The notes under the pieces were generated by a model. The model saw only the letters and a list, made by a program, of their open reading frames with translations. It was not told the origin of the DNA and ran no database searches. Below are positions 1 through 8,592 of a stretch of DNA of 51,746 nt, one piece after another. The translations under genes and the position numbers were made by a program. The DNA is taken from the NCBI GenBank assembly GCA_009777995.1, contig WRKT01000015.1, positions 1-51,746 on the forward strand. Reading direction: 5' to 3'. Each line of letters opens with the position of its first letter. Position 1 is the first letter of the stretch. Source of the DNA: Treponema sp. GTDB taxonomy: Bacteria; Spirochaetota; Spirochaetia; Treponematales; Breznakiellaceae.

Positions 1-1
1 A

Positions 2-1651
2 ATGATAATAGTCCTCGCAGTATCAGTGGGCCTGGGAACGATTGTCGGGTTTATCTCAATCAGGATACAGGGGCTCTTCCTTGCGATTGTCACCCTCGGC
101 CTCTCGGAGGTGCTCGGGCAGGTCTTTCTCAATGCAGGGTGGACGGGAGGACCAAACGGGATGAGGACCGGTTATATCCGCCTGCTTCCGAATCTCCTAA
201 ACATTCGTTCAAACCTGACAATGTTATACTCAATTGTCATAGTAATGATGGTATTATTGATGATACTCACATATAATCTTATAACAAGCCCCACAGGGCG
301 GGCGATGCTTGCAATGAAGAACAGCACATCAGCTGCACAGGCAATGGGAATAAGTATTTTAAGATACCGGCTTTTTGCCTTTATTATAGCAACTGCCTTT
401 GCAGGGGTTGCAGGCTCCCTTCACATGCTTTACGGACAGTATACTGACCCGAACCAATGGCAGATAATGTTTTCACTCAATATACTTGCAGCCTGCCTTG
501 TCGGAGGTGCAAAGTCAATCTGGGGAGTTTTAATAGGGGTTCTCGTTATTTTTGGTCTCCAGCCCCTCTTCTTTCAAGACTTTGCATTTCTTAGAAACAA
601 TTCCTGGATTATGACAGTTATTTCGGGTGTACTTATAATTCTCGTTGTGATGTTTTATCCCGGAGGCCTTGCACAGCTCTTTGGAAGCATTGTTCAAAAA
701 ATAAAGAATAAATTTTTTGGCTCTTTAAATACACCAAAAGAGACGGTAAGGAATCTTGAAGTATCCCAAAAGGATGTCGAAAAATATGGTATTTTTGCAG
801 AGAAGCAGAGTGCAAGAAAGGAAGAAAAATTAAAAGCAAAAATTATAAAGCATAATGTGCAAAAATTACCGGGTGAAATTGCCCTAAGGCTTGAAAACTT
901 AAGCATGCATTTTGGAGGCCTAAAAGCCGTGGACAACCTCTCCTTTGATGTAATGAAAGGTGAAATTTTCGGATTAATCGGTCCAAATGGTGCAGGAAAA
1001 ACCACAGTATTTAACTGCATTACACAGTTCTATAAGCCCACGGGCGGCAATGTGCTTTTTAACGACCACTCAGGTCAAACCCTTAATCTAAATAATTTTG
1101 CCGTGCACGATATAATTAAAACAGGCATAGTTCGCACCTTTCAAAATCTTGAGCTTGTAAACGAATTAACAGTACTGGAAAATATTCTTATCGCATCCCA
1201 TACAAGGTATCATACAGGTTTCTTCTCCCACATGATTTTTTCACCGATGCTGAAAAGAGAAAATGCAGTACTGACAGAGAAGGCAATAAATATTTTGAAA
1301 CAGATGAACCTATATGAAGTAAGAGATGCCTATCCTGTAGGAATGCCCTATGGAGTTCTAAAACGAATAGAACTTGCGCGTACCTTAATGGCGAATGCAA
1401 GCCTGATAATCCTTGATGAACCTGCTGCAGGCCTTAACGATAAGGAAACCGAAGAGCTTAGCAAAACGATAAAAGATATTGCAAGGGAGCAGGAAGCCAC
1501 AGTATTCCTTGTAGAACATGATATGGGCATGGTCATGAATGTCTGTGATCATATATGTGCAATATCGTTCGGAAAGAAACTCGCATACGGTACCCCTGCA
1601 GAAATTCAGAAGAATAGGGAAGTACAGGAAGCCTATTTGGGGGTTGAATAA
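2..1651 (+). CDS. LivM-LivG fusion: branched-chain amino-acid ABC permease plus ATPase (5' end outside window)
   Basis: Inner-membrane permease and cytoplasmic ATPase of a branched-chain amino-acid (HAAT-type) importer, in one chain. Visible residues 1-230 form a LivM-type membrane domain with several hydrophobic segments; residues 122-144 hold the conserved loop and helix of this permease family. A charged linker at about 231-290 leads into a LivG ATPase: Walker A GPNGAGKT at 327-334, Walker B LIILDEP at 468-474, and a His after the second beta strand (VEHD, about 504-507). The signature motif is atypical (PYGVLKR at 449-455), in line with the LivG subfamily, which often has Y in place of S. 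The usual first LivM helices are missing, so the gene surely starts before base 1. The stop overlaps the livF start (TAATG). Confidence 0.9.
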   Translation: MIIVLAVSVGLGTIVGFISIRIQGLFLAIVTLGLSEVLGQVFLNAGWTGGPNGMRTGYIRLLPNLLNIRSNLTMLYSIVIVMMVLLMILTYNLITSPTGRAMLAMKNSTSAAQAMGISILRYRLFAFIIATAFAGVAGSLHMLYGQYTDPNQWQIMFSLNILAACLVGGAKSIWGVLIGVLVIFGLQPLFFQDFAFLRNNSWIMTVISGVLIILVVMFYPGGLAQLFGSIVQKIKNKFFGSLNTPKETVRNLEVSQKDVEKYGIFAEKQSARKEEKLKAKIIKHNVQKLPGEIALRLENLSMHFGGLKAVDNLSFDVMKGEIFGLIGPNGAGKTTVFNCITQFYKPTGGNVLFNDHSGQTLNLNNFAVHDIIKTGIVRTFQNLELVNELTVLENILIASHTRYHTGFFSHMIFSPMLKRENAVLTEKAINILKQMNLYEVRDAYPVGMPYGVLKRIELARTLMANASLIILDEPAAGLNDKETEELSKTIKDIAREQEATVFLVEHDMGMVMNVCDHICAISFGKKLAYGTPAEIQKNREVQEAYLGVE

Positions 1652-2388
1652 TGCAGGATCTTCTTGAAGTAAAAAATCTTGCAGTCGAATACGGAGCAAT
1701 CAAGGCTGTAAAGGGCATAAGTTTTAAGGTGGGCACAGGGCAGATTGTTGCAATCCTTGGCGCAAACGGCGCAGGGAAAAGTACCACCCTTCGCACGATT
1801 TCAGGCATAATTAAACCAAAGGGTGGAGATATCCTTTTTAACGGGAAAAGCATTGTAGGAAAAAGTATTCATTCCATTGCAAAGGCCGGAATTTCCCACT
1901 GCCCCGAGGGAAGACAGATCTTAATGGGTCTTACTGTGGAAGAAAATTTAAAAGCAGGTACCTATAGCCTTGTAAAAAAGAATAGGGGGCCCGGGGTAAA
2001 AAGCATAAAACAAAATGAAGATTATGTGTATAAAATGTTCCCTGTCTTAAAAGAAAGAAGGAAGCAACAAGCGCATACCCTTTCAGGCGGGGAACAGCAG
2101 ATGCTCGCAATAGCACGCTCACTGATGTCGAGCCCTACTCTCCTTATCCTCGATGAGCCATCACTCGGTCTTGCGCCAATACTTGTAAGGACAATTTTTA
2201 CATGCATTAAGGAAATAAGTATGCAGGGTACCACGATTCTGATAGTCGAGCAGAATGCCCTTCAGACCTTAAAAATTGCAGACTATGCCCTTGTCATGGA
2301 ACTGGGGAATATCAGCATGGAGGGCCCTGCTTCAAAGCTGATTAATGACCAACGTCTTATTGAGGCATATCTCGGAAAAGAGAAATAA
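1651..2388 (+). CDS. livF: LivF: branched-chain amino-acid ABC transporter ATPase
   Basis: Second cytoplasmic ATPase of the Liv importer, pairing with the LivG half of the upstream fusion. Its 245 residues match the usual LivF length. Walker A GANGAGKS lies at 37-44, the signature LSGGEQQ at 144-150, Walker B LLILDEP at 164-170, and IVEQN near the end is the switch region typical of LivF. The start codon shares one base with the upstream stop (TAATG), so translation is probably coupled. The gene converges on the 2391-3416 gene with only 2 bp between stops and no visible terminator. Confidence 0.95.
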   Translation: MQDLLEVKNLAVEYGAIKAVKGISFKVGTGQIVAILGANGAGKSTTLRTISGIIKPKGGDILFNGKSIVGKSIHSIAKAGISHCPEGRQILMGLTVEENLKAGTYSLVKKNRGPGVKSIKQNEDYVYKMFPVLKERRKQQAHTLSGGEQQMLAIARSLMSSPTLLILDEPSLGLAPILVRTIFTCIKEISMQGTTILIVEQNALQTLKIADYALVMELGNISMEGPASKLINDQRLIEAYLGKEK

Positions 2389-2390
2389 GC

Positions 2391-3416
2391 CTATCCCCAC
2401 TCTATTAAATTGGCTGCCCAGACATAACCGATTCCTGCGGCCAGGGTTACGACATTCGTACCGTCCTTAATCCGGCCGTTTTGAAGGGCAAGATGAATCG
2501 AAAGAATCTGGTCTATCTGTCCGAGGTGGCCATAATTTTCAAGGTAAATTGATTTATCTTCGCTTAAGCCCAGCTCTTTTAAAAGAGCCAGATGAGCAGA
2601 TCTTTTAAAGTGTAGTATTGCAAGATAGCCGATGTCTGCACGGGTCTTCCCTCCCTTGCGGAGACTTTCATCGATGCATTTAAACCAGTTAACCATGCTC
2701 ACTTCATTAAGGCGATCCTTCATTTTTTGGGCATCAAAGAGTTTAAGGGATCTATAACCTGCTTCGATATTTCCCGGATTAAAAGGCTCATTAATCCCGC
2801 CAACCCGGACCCCTTCAGTCCTTGCAAGAGAGCCGTCTGCGATTATATGAGAGCCAAGGACCTTATTTTTTCCGTAGTTCTTTTTAAGGATCATCGCCCC
2901 TGCCCCTGCTCCAAGGTCGTACATCATGGACATGTCCTTATCGGTATAATCGACAAAGTCACCGTTGCGATAACCGCCGACAATCATTACGGTTTTTATT
3001 TCAGGGTCTGAAGAAAGAGCGTCCACGGCCATTTTAATTGCCGCACAGCAAGTGCAGCAGCGGTTTTGCACGTCAATGCCCCAGGCATTCACGGCCCCAA
3101 TTCTGTCCTGGATATAGAGGGCCGATGTGGTAAGGGGATATTCCTTCCATTCCTCTCCTATGCACAGGATAAGATCGATTTCTTTGGGATCTACGCCGGT
3201 ATTCTTTAGACAATCGAGTGCGGCCTTTGCTCCCATTTCTTGGGTGCCGTCATCCGGGCCCGGGATAGGCTTACTTATAATGCCCAACTTATCGATTACG
3301 GCCTCTTCGCTCCAAAGGCCTCCCGTAGCTTTTGAGATTTCCGCTGCGCTCATCTTTGTTTCGGGGATATAAATCCCTGTCCCTACTACCCCTGCATGAT
3401 GCATTGTATTATGCAT
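2391..3416 (-). CDS. KAS III-like (FabH/thiolase-superfamily) enzyme with altered active site
   Basis: A 341-residue protein with the fold signature of 3-oxoacyl-ACP synthase III enzymes, which condense an acyl-CoA with malonyl-ACP or a related unit. Aligning by eye to FabH, catalytic Cys falls on C120 in the Cys-rich stretch RCCTCC (119-124) and catalytic His on H269. The Asn of the Cys-His-Asn triad is replaced by H297 in NYGHLGQ. It is therefore probably not the housekeeping FabH; a specialised acyl-CoA condensing or cleaving enzyme is more likely. Its start overlaps the stop of the upstream SDR gene (TAATG), so the two form one operon. An internal ATG four codons in is an alternative start. 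Substrate cannot be read from sequence. Confidence 0.75.
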   Translation of the reverse strand: MHNTMHHAGVVGTGIYIPETKMSAAEISKATGGLWSEEAVIDKLGIISKPIPGPDDGTQEMGAKAALDCLKNTGVDPKEIDLILCIGEEWKEYPLTTSALYIQDRIGAVNAWGIDVQNRCCTCCAAIKMAVDALSSDPEIKTVMIVGGYRNGDFVDYTDKDMSMMYDLGAGAGAMILKKNYGKNKVLGSHIIADGSLARTEGVRVGGINEPFNPGNIEAGYRSLKLFDAQKMKDRLNEVSMVNWFKCIDESLRKGGKTRADIGYLAILHFKRSAHLALLKELGLSEDKSIYLENYGHLGQIDQILSIHLALQNGRIKDGTNVVTLAAGIGYVWAANLIEWG

Positions 3417-4135
3417 TAGAGTCTCATCCCGCCGTTTACCGAGAGCACAGTGCCCGTTACATAGGAAGCGTCATCACTTGCAAGGAAGAGAGCTGCCTTT
3501 GCAATTTCATCGGGTTGCCCGAGACGGCCAAGCATGGTCGAAGCGGCAAACTTATCGAGGAGCTCTTGGGGAACGGTTTTAAGTATATCCGTAAGGATAT
3601 ACCCGGGTGCAATTGCATTGGCACGTACAGGCACACCTTTACGCGCAAATTCCTTTGCCCAGGTCTTTGCCATTCCTATGACCCCTGCCTTGCTTGCAGC
3701 GTAGTTTATCTGTCCGATATTTCCGTATTCGCCTACTACGCTTGAAATATTGATGATGCTTCCGCCGCCGGAATCTTCCATATGGGGTCCAATGAAGCGT
3801 GTAAGATTAAATACACCCTTTAGATTGACTGCAATTACAGCATCCCACATCTCGTCTGTCATCTTTCTTGTCATGCCGTCTTTTGTTATCCCTGCATTAT
3901 TAACAAGGATATCAATCTTTTTATACTTTTCGATTGCATACTCGGAAAACTTTTTACATGCATCACTGTCAGTAACATCAAGTTTATAGAACTCAACATT
4001 ATCCGGGGAAGATGCACTCTCGCCAAGATCACAGGCAAGCACCCTTGCCCCCTCGGAAGCAAAAAGAGTAGCCATTGCAAGACCGAGTCCCCTTGCCCCA
4101 CCTGTTATAACCGCAACTTTTCCTTGTAGTCTCAT
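3416..4135 (-). CDS. FabG-like short-chain dehydrogenase/reductase
   Basis: A classical SDR of 239 residues, the usual FabG length, probably reducing a 3-oxoacyl thioester or related ketone with NAD(P)H. The Rossmann motif TGGARGLG lies at 11-18, NNAG at 79-82, and the catalytic set N104, S132, Y145, K149 is intact. The C-terminal VNGGM motif is also FabG-like. GGAG stands 7 nt before the ATG. It is first in a two-gene operon with the KAS III-like gene, which suggests consecutive steps on one acyl substrate. Transcription starts in the palindrome-bearing region shared with the divergent TetR gene, the likely regulator. Whether it works in general fatty-acid synthesis or a dedicated pathway is not shown. 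Confidence 0.88.
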   Translation of the reverse strand: MRLQGKVAVITGGARGLGLAMATLFASEGARVLACDLGESASSPDNVEFYKLDVTDSDACKKFSEYAIEKYKKIDILVNNAGITKDGMTRKMTDEMWDAVIAVNLKGVFNLTRFIGPHMEDSGGGSIINISSVVGEYGNIGQINYAASKAGVIGMAKTWAKEFARKGVPVRANAIAPGYILTDILKTVPQELLDKFAASTMLGRLGQPDEIAKAALFLASDDASYVTGTVLSVNGGMRL

Positions 4136-4167
4136 ATCATTACTCCAAAATCATTATGAATATTGTT

Positions 4168-4220
4168 CATGTTAACATGCCGGGTGAGCATTTGTCAAAC
4201 AATTTTTTTTTCGCTATACT
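4168..4220. promoter_or_regulatory. Divergent promoters for the fabG-like operon and tetR, with palindromic operator
   Basis: Plus strand (tetR): TTGTCA at 4192-4197, 17 bp, TATACT at 4215-4220. Minus strand (fabG-like): TTGACA as the complement of 4193-4198, 18 bp, TAACAT as the complement of 4169-4174. The two -35 boxes overlap almost completely. A perfect 12-bp palindrome CATGTTAACATG (4168-4179) covers the minus-strand -10, a classic repressor position. Inference: the adjacent TetR-family protein binds it and represses the KAS III/SDR operon. Confidence 0.7.
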
Positions 4221-4228
4221 GAAAGTTC

Positions 4229-4861
4229 ATGGAGTATATTTTTTTTAATGAGGAATCGCGCCTAAAAGGGGTAAATATACCGAAGTCGGCAGTCGGCTTT
4301 AAGAAAATGTGCAGGATCTGCGATTCTGCAGAATCCCTCTTTGACGAAAAAGGGTTTTACGATACTTCAGTAGCCGATATTTGCAGCAGGGCAAAAACAG
4401 CAGTAGGAACCTTCTATATTTATTTCCAAGATAAGACGGCGATTTATCATTATCTTGTTAGGAACTACTATGTTGTAATAAATAATTACCTTAATAAACA
4501 TATAGTAAAATGTAAAACTCGCTACGAAATGGAAAGGGAGGGGTTAAAGGCATTTATCCGCTTTGGTCAAGCCCATCCCCAATGCTATAAAATAATTTGG
4601 GGCTCATCCCACATAGATCCGGCCCTTTTCGAAGACTATTATACCCGCTTTGCAAGGAGCTATACTGCGGCATTGCAGAGGTTTAATAAGGAGCTGATCC
4701 CTGCCGACTATTCGACAATGGCATGGTTCCTAATGGGTATTGCGAACTTTATCTGCTTAAAAGTGATTTTCAAACATAAAAAACTCAAAGGTAAGGAACT
4801 TGACGCCCTGCTTGACGAAGTAATGACAATGCTCTCGAAGGGCATTTTCACTAAAATTTAA
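4229..4861 (+). CDS. TetR/AcrR-family transcriptional regulator
   Basis: A 210-residue regulator. The N-terminal DNA-binding domain spans about 24-75; the recognition region reads SVADICSRAKTAVGTFYIYF, the typical TetR helix-turn-helix ending in a YxYF motif. The rest is a helical ligand domain with no recognisable specificity. It lies divergent from the FabG-like/KAS III-like operon and next to a palindrome over that operon's -10 box. The likely ligand is therefore an acyl-CoA or related metabolite (inference). The ATG is only 8 nt beyond the -10 hexamer and has no Shine-Dalgarno sequence, so the mRNA may be leaderless. The next in-frame ATG (codon 27) would cut into the DNA-binding domain. 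Confidence 0.9.
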   Translation: MEYIFFNEESRLKGVNIPKSAVGFKKMCRICDSAESLFDEKGFYDTSVADICSRAKTAVGTFYIYFQDKTAIYHYLVRNYYVVINNYLNKHIVKCKTRYEMEREGLKAFIRFGQAHPQCYKIIWGSSHIDPALFEDYYTRFARSYTAALQRFNKELIPADYSTMAWFLMGIANFICLKVIFKHKKLKGKELDALLDEVMTMLSKGIFTKI

Positions 4862-4883
4862 TAATTAAGACCTTGATTGGACA

Positions 4884-4912
4884 TTGAATTTTCTTCACCT
4901 TTATGATTTAAT
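4884..4912 (+). promoter_or_regulatory. Promoter for the amidohydrolase-dpp operon
   Basis: TTGAAT (4884-4889), 17 bp, TTTAAT (4907-4912), followed by AGAGG near 4931 and the ATG at 4945. This is the only good candidate in the 83-bp gap after tetR. Confidence 0.5.
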
Positions 4913-4944
4913 AAGAATAGGTAAAATCAAAGAGGCAGGTAAGA

Positions 4945-6120
4945 ATGTTATTTATTAAGAATGCCAAAATTAAAACAATGGCAGGAAAGGATATAAGTAA
5001 TGGCTGTATTCTTGTCGAAGGCGGAAAAATAAAAGCCATTGGCGAGAATATCCCGGAGCCCGGCGGAGCCGAGGTTATCGATGCCAAAGGCCGCCTTGTT
5101 ACTCCGGGGCTCATTGACGGGCATAGCCATGTGGGCCTCTTCGGTGAAGGCCCCGGTTGGGAAGGTGCTGACGGAAACGAGATGACCGACCCGATTACTC
5201 CCCATATGCGGGCAATTGACTCACTAAACCCGATGGACGACGGCTTAAAAACTTCGGTTCAGGGAGGAGTAACCACGATTGGCACAGGGCCCGGAAGCGG
5301 AAATGTCCTTGGCGGAACCTTTGCCTGCATTAAACTATACGGCCGCCGTGCAGATGATATGATTCTAAAAGATAATTTTGCCATGAAGTGCGCCTTTGGA
5401 GAAAATCCGAAGCGTGCCTATGGTCAAATGCAAAAGAAAGCTCCTTCTACCCGCATGGCTACGGCTGCACTGCTCAGAGAAACCCTGTTTAAGGCCCAAC
5501 GCTACTGCGAGGAAATGCAGGAATATGAGAAATCTACTAAGGAAGACAAGAAAAAGCCTGCCTTTGACATGAAACTCCATGCATTGCTTCCTGTAATGAA
5601 AAAGGAAATCCCCTTAAAAGCTCATGCACACAGAACTGATGACATCTTTACAGCCTTGCGCATTGCAAAAGAGTTCAACCTTGATATCACTTTAGAGCAT
5701 GTAACAGAGGGGCACCTTATAGTCGACGAGCTCAAAAAGGAAGATAAATACCTTTTTATAGGCCCGACCTGGGGGATGAAGTCCAAGATGGAGCTCATCC
5801 ATAAATCCTTTGAGACCACCAAGGTCCTCTCCGATGCAGGCTTAAAGGTCTGTATAACAACTGATGCACCAATAATTCCCCAGGGCGGACTTTCCCTTTG
5901 TGCAGGGTTTGCGGTAAGGGCAGGAATGAAAGAGGAGCATGCCTGGGCTGCTATCACTATTAACCCTGCAAGAGCAATGGGCGTGGGAGATAGAGTCGGA
6001 AGTCTTGAAACGGGTAAAGACGCAGACATAGTCATTTTTAACGGGAATCCCCTATATGATGTTGGATGCACCGTGGCATATACAATCATTGACGGAAAAA
6101 TCATTTATAAAGCGGACTAA
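4945..6120 (+). CDS. Amidohydrolase-superfamily enzyme (imidazolonepropionase/dipeptidase-like)
   Basis: A 391-residue metal-dependent hydrolase. The N-terminal beta-sandwich half leads into PGLIDGHSH with metal ligands H60 and H62. Candidate further ligands are K148 (carboxylated lysine position), H227/H229, H252 and catalytic D307 in TTDAP. The C-terminal [14 protein letters not shown] closes the sandwich domain. This subgroup (COG1228-like) includes imidazolonepropionases and Xaa-Pro/Xaa-Arg type dipeptidases. No signal peptide is seen, so it is cytoplasmic. It directly precedes a complete peptide ABC transporter (1 base to the next start), which favours hydrolysis of an imported peptide or N-acyl amino acid. 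The exact substrate is unknown. Confidence 0.82.
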   Translation: MLFIKNAKIKTMAGKDISNGCILVEGGKIKAIGENIPEPGGAEVIDAKGRLVTPGLIDGHSHVGLFGEGPGWEGADGNEMTDPITPHMRAIDSLNPMDDGLKTSVQGGVTTIGTGPGSGNVLGGTFACIKLYGRRADDMILKDNFAMKCAFGENPKRAYGQMQKKAPSTRMATAALLRETLFKAQRYCEEMQEYEKSTKEDKKKPAFDMKLHALLPVMKKEIPLKAHAHRTDDIFTALRIAKEFNLDITLEHVTEGHLIVDELKKEDKYLFIGPTWGMKSKMELIHKSFETTKVLSDAGLKVCITTDAPIIPQGGLSLCAGFAVRAGMKEEHAWAAITINPARAMGVGDRVGSLETGKDADIVIFNGNPLYDVGCTVAYTIIDGKIIYKAD

Positions 6121-6121
6121 C

Positions 6122-7621
6122 TTGAAAAAACTTATTAGTATTACTCTTATTGTACTAATGGCATTGATGGTAACCACATGCCAAAGGAATAGGGAGAGCA
6201 GCCCTGCTGAAGGCGGACTAACGGAGCTGCGCTACGGCATAATCTCAGAGCCTGTCACCCTTGATCCGCTTTCACCGGCCAATACGGCAGACGGAAGGAG
6301 CATACTCTTTAATGTTTACGAGGGCCTTGTAAAGCCTGATCATACGGGAAGACTCCTCCCTGCGATTGCAGAATCCTACTCAATCGAAGATAACGGGCTT
6401 ACATACGTTTTTACCCTTAGATTGGGGGTAAGGTTTCATGACGGGAGCGAAGTGAGTATTTCCGATGTGGTTTTTTCTCTTAATTATGGAAGAGAAGCAG
6501 GATTTGCAGGGTTCAACCGCATCGAAAGCATAGAAGCTGTAAGTTCTAGTACTATCAGAATAACTTTAATTGAAGAGGACACCGAATTTCTTCCGTTTTT
6601 AACATTGGCAATAGTGCCCGAATCTAATTCTGAAAGGGAAAGAAATCCGATTGGTACAGGACCCTATTCAATAGAAAGTTATGCACCACAGCAAACACTG
6701 GTTTTGGAGAGAAACCCCCACTATTGGCAAAGCGGCTTACCGCACCTTGACCGTGTGACAATTGTCTTTGTTGCAGACAGCAACGCCCTTCTGACAGGTC
6801 TAATGGGGGGGAATATCGAAGGTGCAAATATCACAGGAAGTCAGATTTCCCAACTTGATTCAAGGCAATTCGATATAATTCCCTGGTATTCCAATATGGT
6901 TCAGTTACTTGCCTTAAATAATGAGGCAAGGCCCCTTGATGATATACGGGTACGCCTTGCAATTAATCATGCCATTGATATATCGGAAATTATTGACATA
7001 GCATTTTTCGGCATGGGTGAACCTTCGGGCAGTCCTTTAATTCCCGGCCTCTCCTTTGTTTACGAGGAATCCCTGCGTGATCCCTTCCCAAGGGATATAA
7101 ACCTTGCCCGCAGTCTCCTTGCCGAAGCCGGCTACCCTAACGGGTTTACATTTGAAATTGCGGTAGCTTCGAATTTCACAATGCATGTGGATACTGCTCA
7201 AGTGATAATAAACCAATTGGCAGATATTGGAATCGAAGGAAGAATACGCCTTGTTGACTGGGCAACCTGGCTTTCTGATATTTACCGTAATAGGGATTAC
7301 GAGGGGACTATAATTTCCCTTGATGCAAACAATATATCACCGAGAACCTTTCTTGCCCGTTATGCGACAGGAGTTGGGAGCAATTTTATTAACTTTTCTA
7401 GCCCCGATTTTGACAGGGTTTTTAGTGAAACCTTTAGAGAGACTGACGAAAACAGGCGTGCAAGCCTTTACAGAGAAGCCCAAAGGATAATCTCAGAAAA
7501 TGCTGCAAGCGTATTCATACAGGACATACTCGGCTTCAGGGCCTTTAGCTCAGGGCGTTTCGGCGGAGTTTTAAGTTATCCCCTTTATGTAATAGACTTT
7601 GCCTCCATTTACCGAAATTGA
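6122..7621 (+). CDS. Peptide ABC transporter substrate-binding lipoprotein (SBP family 5)
   Basis: Extracytoplasmic peptide-binding protein of the Dpp/Opp type, 499 residues. The chosen start is TTG at 6122, one base after the upstream stop. It gives MKK, a hydrophobic stretch and a relaxed lipobox MVTTC with the lipidated Cys at 20. Longer in-frame starts would lie inside the amidohydrolase gene and spoil the signal peptide. The family signature YVFTLRLGVRFHDGS follows the N-terminal lobe, and the C-terminal region has the usual PNGFTFEI and IDIGIEG-like segments. It is the first transporter gene of an operon with dppB, dppC, dppD and dppF-like genes. The ligand is probably a short peptide, linked to the upstream amidohydrolase. 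Confidence 0.88.
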   Translation: MKKLISITLIVLMALMVTTCQRNRESSPAEGGLTELRYGIISEPVTLDPLSPANTADGRSILFNVYEGLVKPDHTGRLLPAIAESYSIEDNGLTYVFTLRLGVRFHDGSEVSISDVVFSLNYGREAGFAGFNRIESIEAVSSSTIRITLIEEDTEFLPFLTLAIVPESNSERERNPIGTGPYSIESYAPQQTLVLERNPHYWQSGLPHLDRVTIVFVADSNALLTGLMGGNIEGANITGSQISQLDSRQFDIIPWYSNMVQLLALNNEARPLDDIRVRLAINHAIDISEIIDIAFFGMGEPSGSPLIPGLSFVYEESLRDPFPRDINLARSLLAEAGYPNGFTFEIAVASNFTMHVDTAQVIINQLADIGIEGRIRLVDWATWLSDIYRNRDYEGTIISLDANNISPRTFLARYATGVGSNFINFSSPDFDRVFSETFRETDENRRASLYREAQRIISENAASVFIQDILGFRAFSSGRFGGVLSYPLYVIDFASIYRN

Positions 7622-7636
7622 GCCGGAGTGCTTTAA

Positions 7637-8590
7637 ATGGGTTTTATTGGAAAAAGACTTATAATAACACTTATAACCCTTTTTCTGGTTTCACTTCTTA
7701 GCTTCTTAGCCTTTCGCCTAATTCCGGGGGACCCCGCTCTTTTAGCTCTTGGAATGGAAGCAACAGAAGAGCAGCTCATCGCATTAAGAGCAGAAATGGG
7801 CCTTGATAGGAGCTTAACAGAGCAATATCTTGCTTGGCTCTCAAGGCTTTTTACGGGGCGCCTTGGAGAATCAGGGCGCTTTATGGGGGTATCTGTATCA
7901 AGGTTGATCCTTGAAAGGCTCCCTGTAACATTCAGCTTAGCGGGTATCTCTTTAATTTTCATAATTCTGATTTCTGTCCCCGTTTCTCTTCTCTCTGTAA
8001 ACAAGGAAAATTCTATTGTTAACAGCATTGTCACAACCTTGACAGCTATGGGCATTTCCACGCCCGGCTTTTTTATGGGGGTGGCATTAATCTGGGTTTT
8101 TGGCATTGTGTTTAGGGTCTTTGTTCCGGGTGCCTATATAAGTTATACAGAAAGCTATAGCGGTTTTATCGGCTCACTTATTTTCCCGGCCCTCGCCATT
8201 GCAATACCAAACGCTGCTCTTATAATTAAATTTTTTAGAGCATCTCTAGTGAATGAACTAAAAGGGGATTATGTTCGCACTGCAAAAAGCAAGGGTGGGA
8301 GCAGGTATGGAATTCTAAAAAATCATGTTTTTAAAAATGCATCACTCCCAATAATAACCCTGCTTGGAATGATAGTGGGGGAGATATTCTCGGGCAGTAT
8401 TGTGATTGAGCAAGTTTTCGGAATCCCGGGCATAGGAAGACTTCTTATTTCATCTATCACATCAAGGGATTATCCTGTGATAGAAACCTTGATGATCTAC
8501 ATAGCCTTTTCGGTAATAATGGCGAATACATTGGCAGATATTTCCCTGCAGATTATTGACCCAAGAATACGTTTAGGGAAAGGGGCATAA
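7637..8590 (+). CDS. Peptide ABC transporter permease, DppB/OppB type
   Basis: Inner-membrane permease of 317 residues with about six hydrophobic segments. The N-terminal helix is followed by PGDPALLALG and YLAWLSRLFTGRLGES, the pattern of OppB/DppB permeases. The EAA-type cytoplasmic loop lies around VRTAKSKGGSRYGILKNHV, and the C-terminus ends in DPRIRLG, both diagnostic. GGAG precedes the ATG. It sits between the binding protein (15 bp upstream) and the DppC-like gene (2 bp downstream) and should form a heterodimeric channel with the latter. Confidence 0.93.
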   Translation: MGFIGKRLIITLITLFLVSLLSFLAFRLIPGDPALLALGMEATEEQLIALRAEMGLDRSLTEQYLAWLSRLFTGRLGESGRFMGVSVSRLILERLPVTFSLAGISLIFIILISVPVSLLSVNKENSIVNSIVTTLTAMGISTPGFFMGVALIWVFGIVFRVFVPGAYISYTESYSGFIGSLIFPALAIAIPNAALIIKFFRASLVNELKGDYVRTAKSKGGSRYGILKNHVFKNASLPIITLLGMIVGEIFSGSIVIEQVFGIPGIGRLLISSITSRDYPVIETLMIYIAFSVIMANTLADISLQIIDPRIRLGKGA

Positions 8591-8592
8591 AG

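Noticed and set aside
2-100. Truncated LivM as a pseudogene
   Set aside because: The missing N-terminus is explained by the window edge; the frame is open from the first base.
6056-6121. Upstream in-frame ATGs for the substrate-binding lipoprotein
   Set aside because: They lie inside the amidohydrolase gene and would put polar residues before the signal peptide; TTG at 6122 gives a clean lipoprotein signal.
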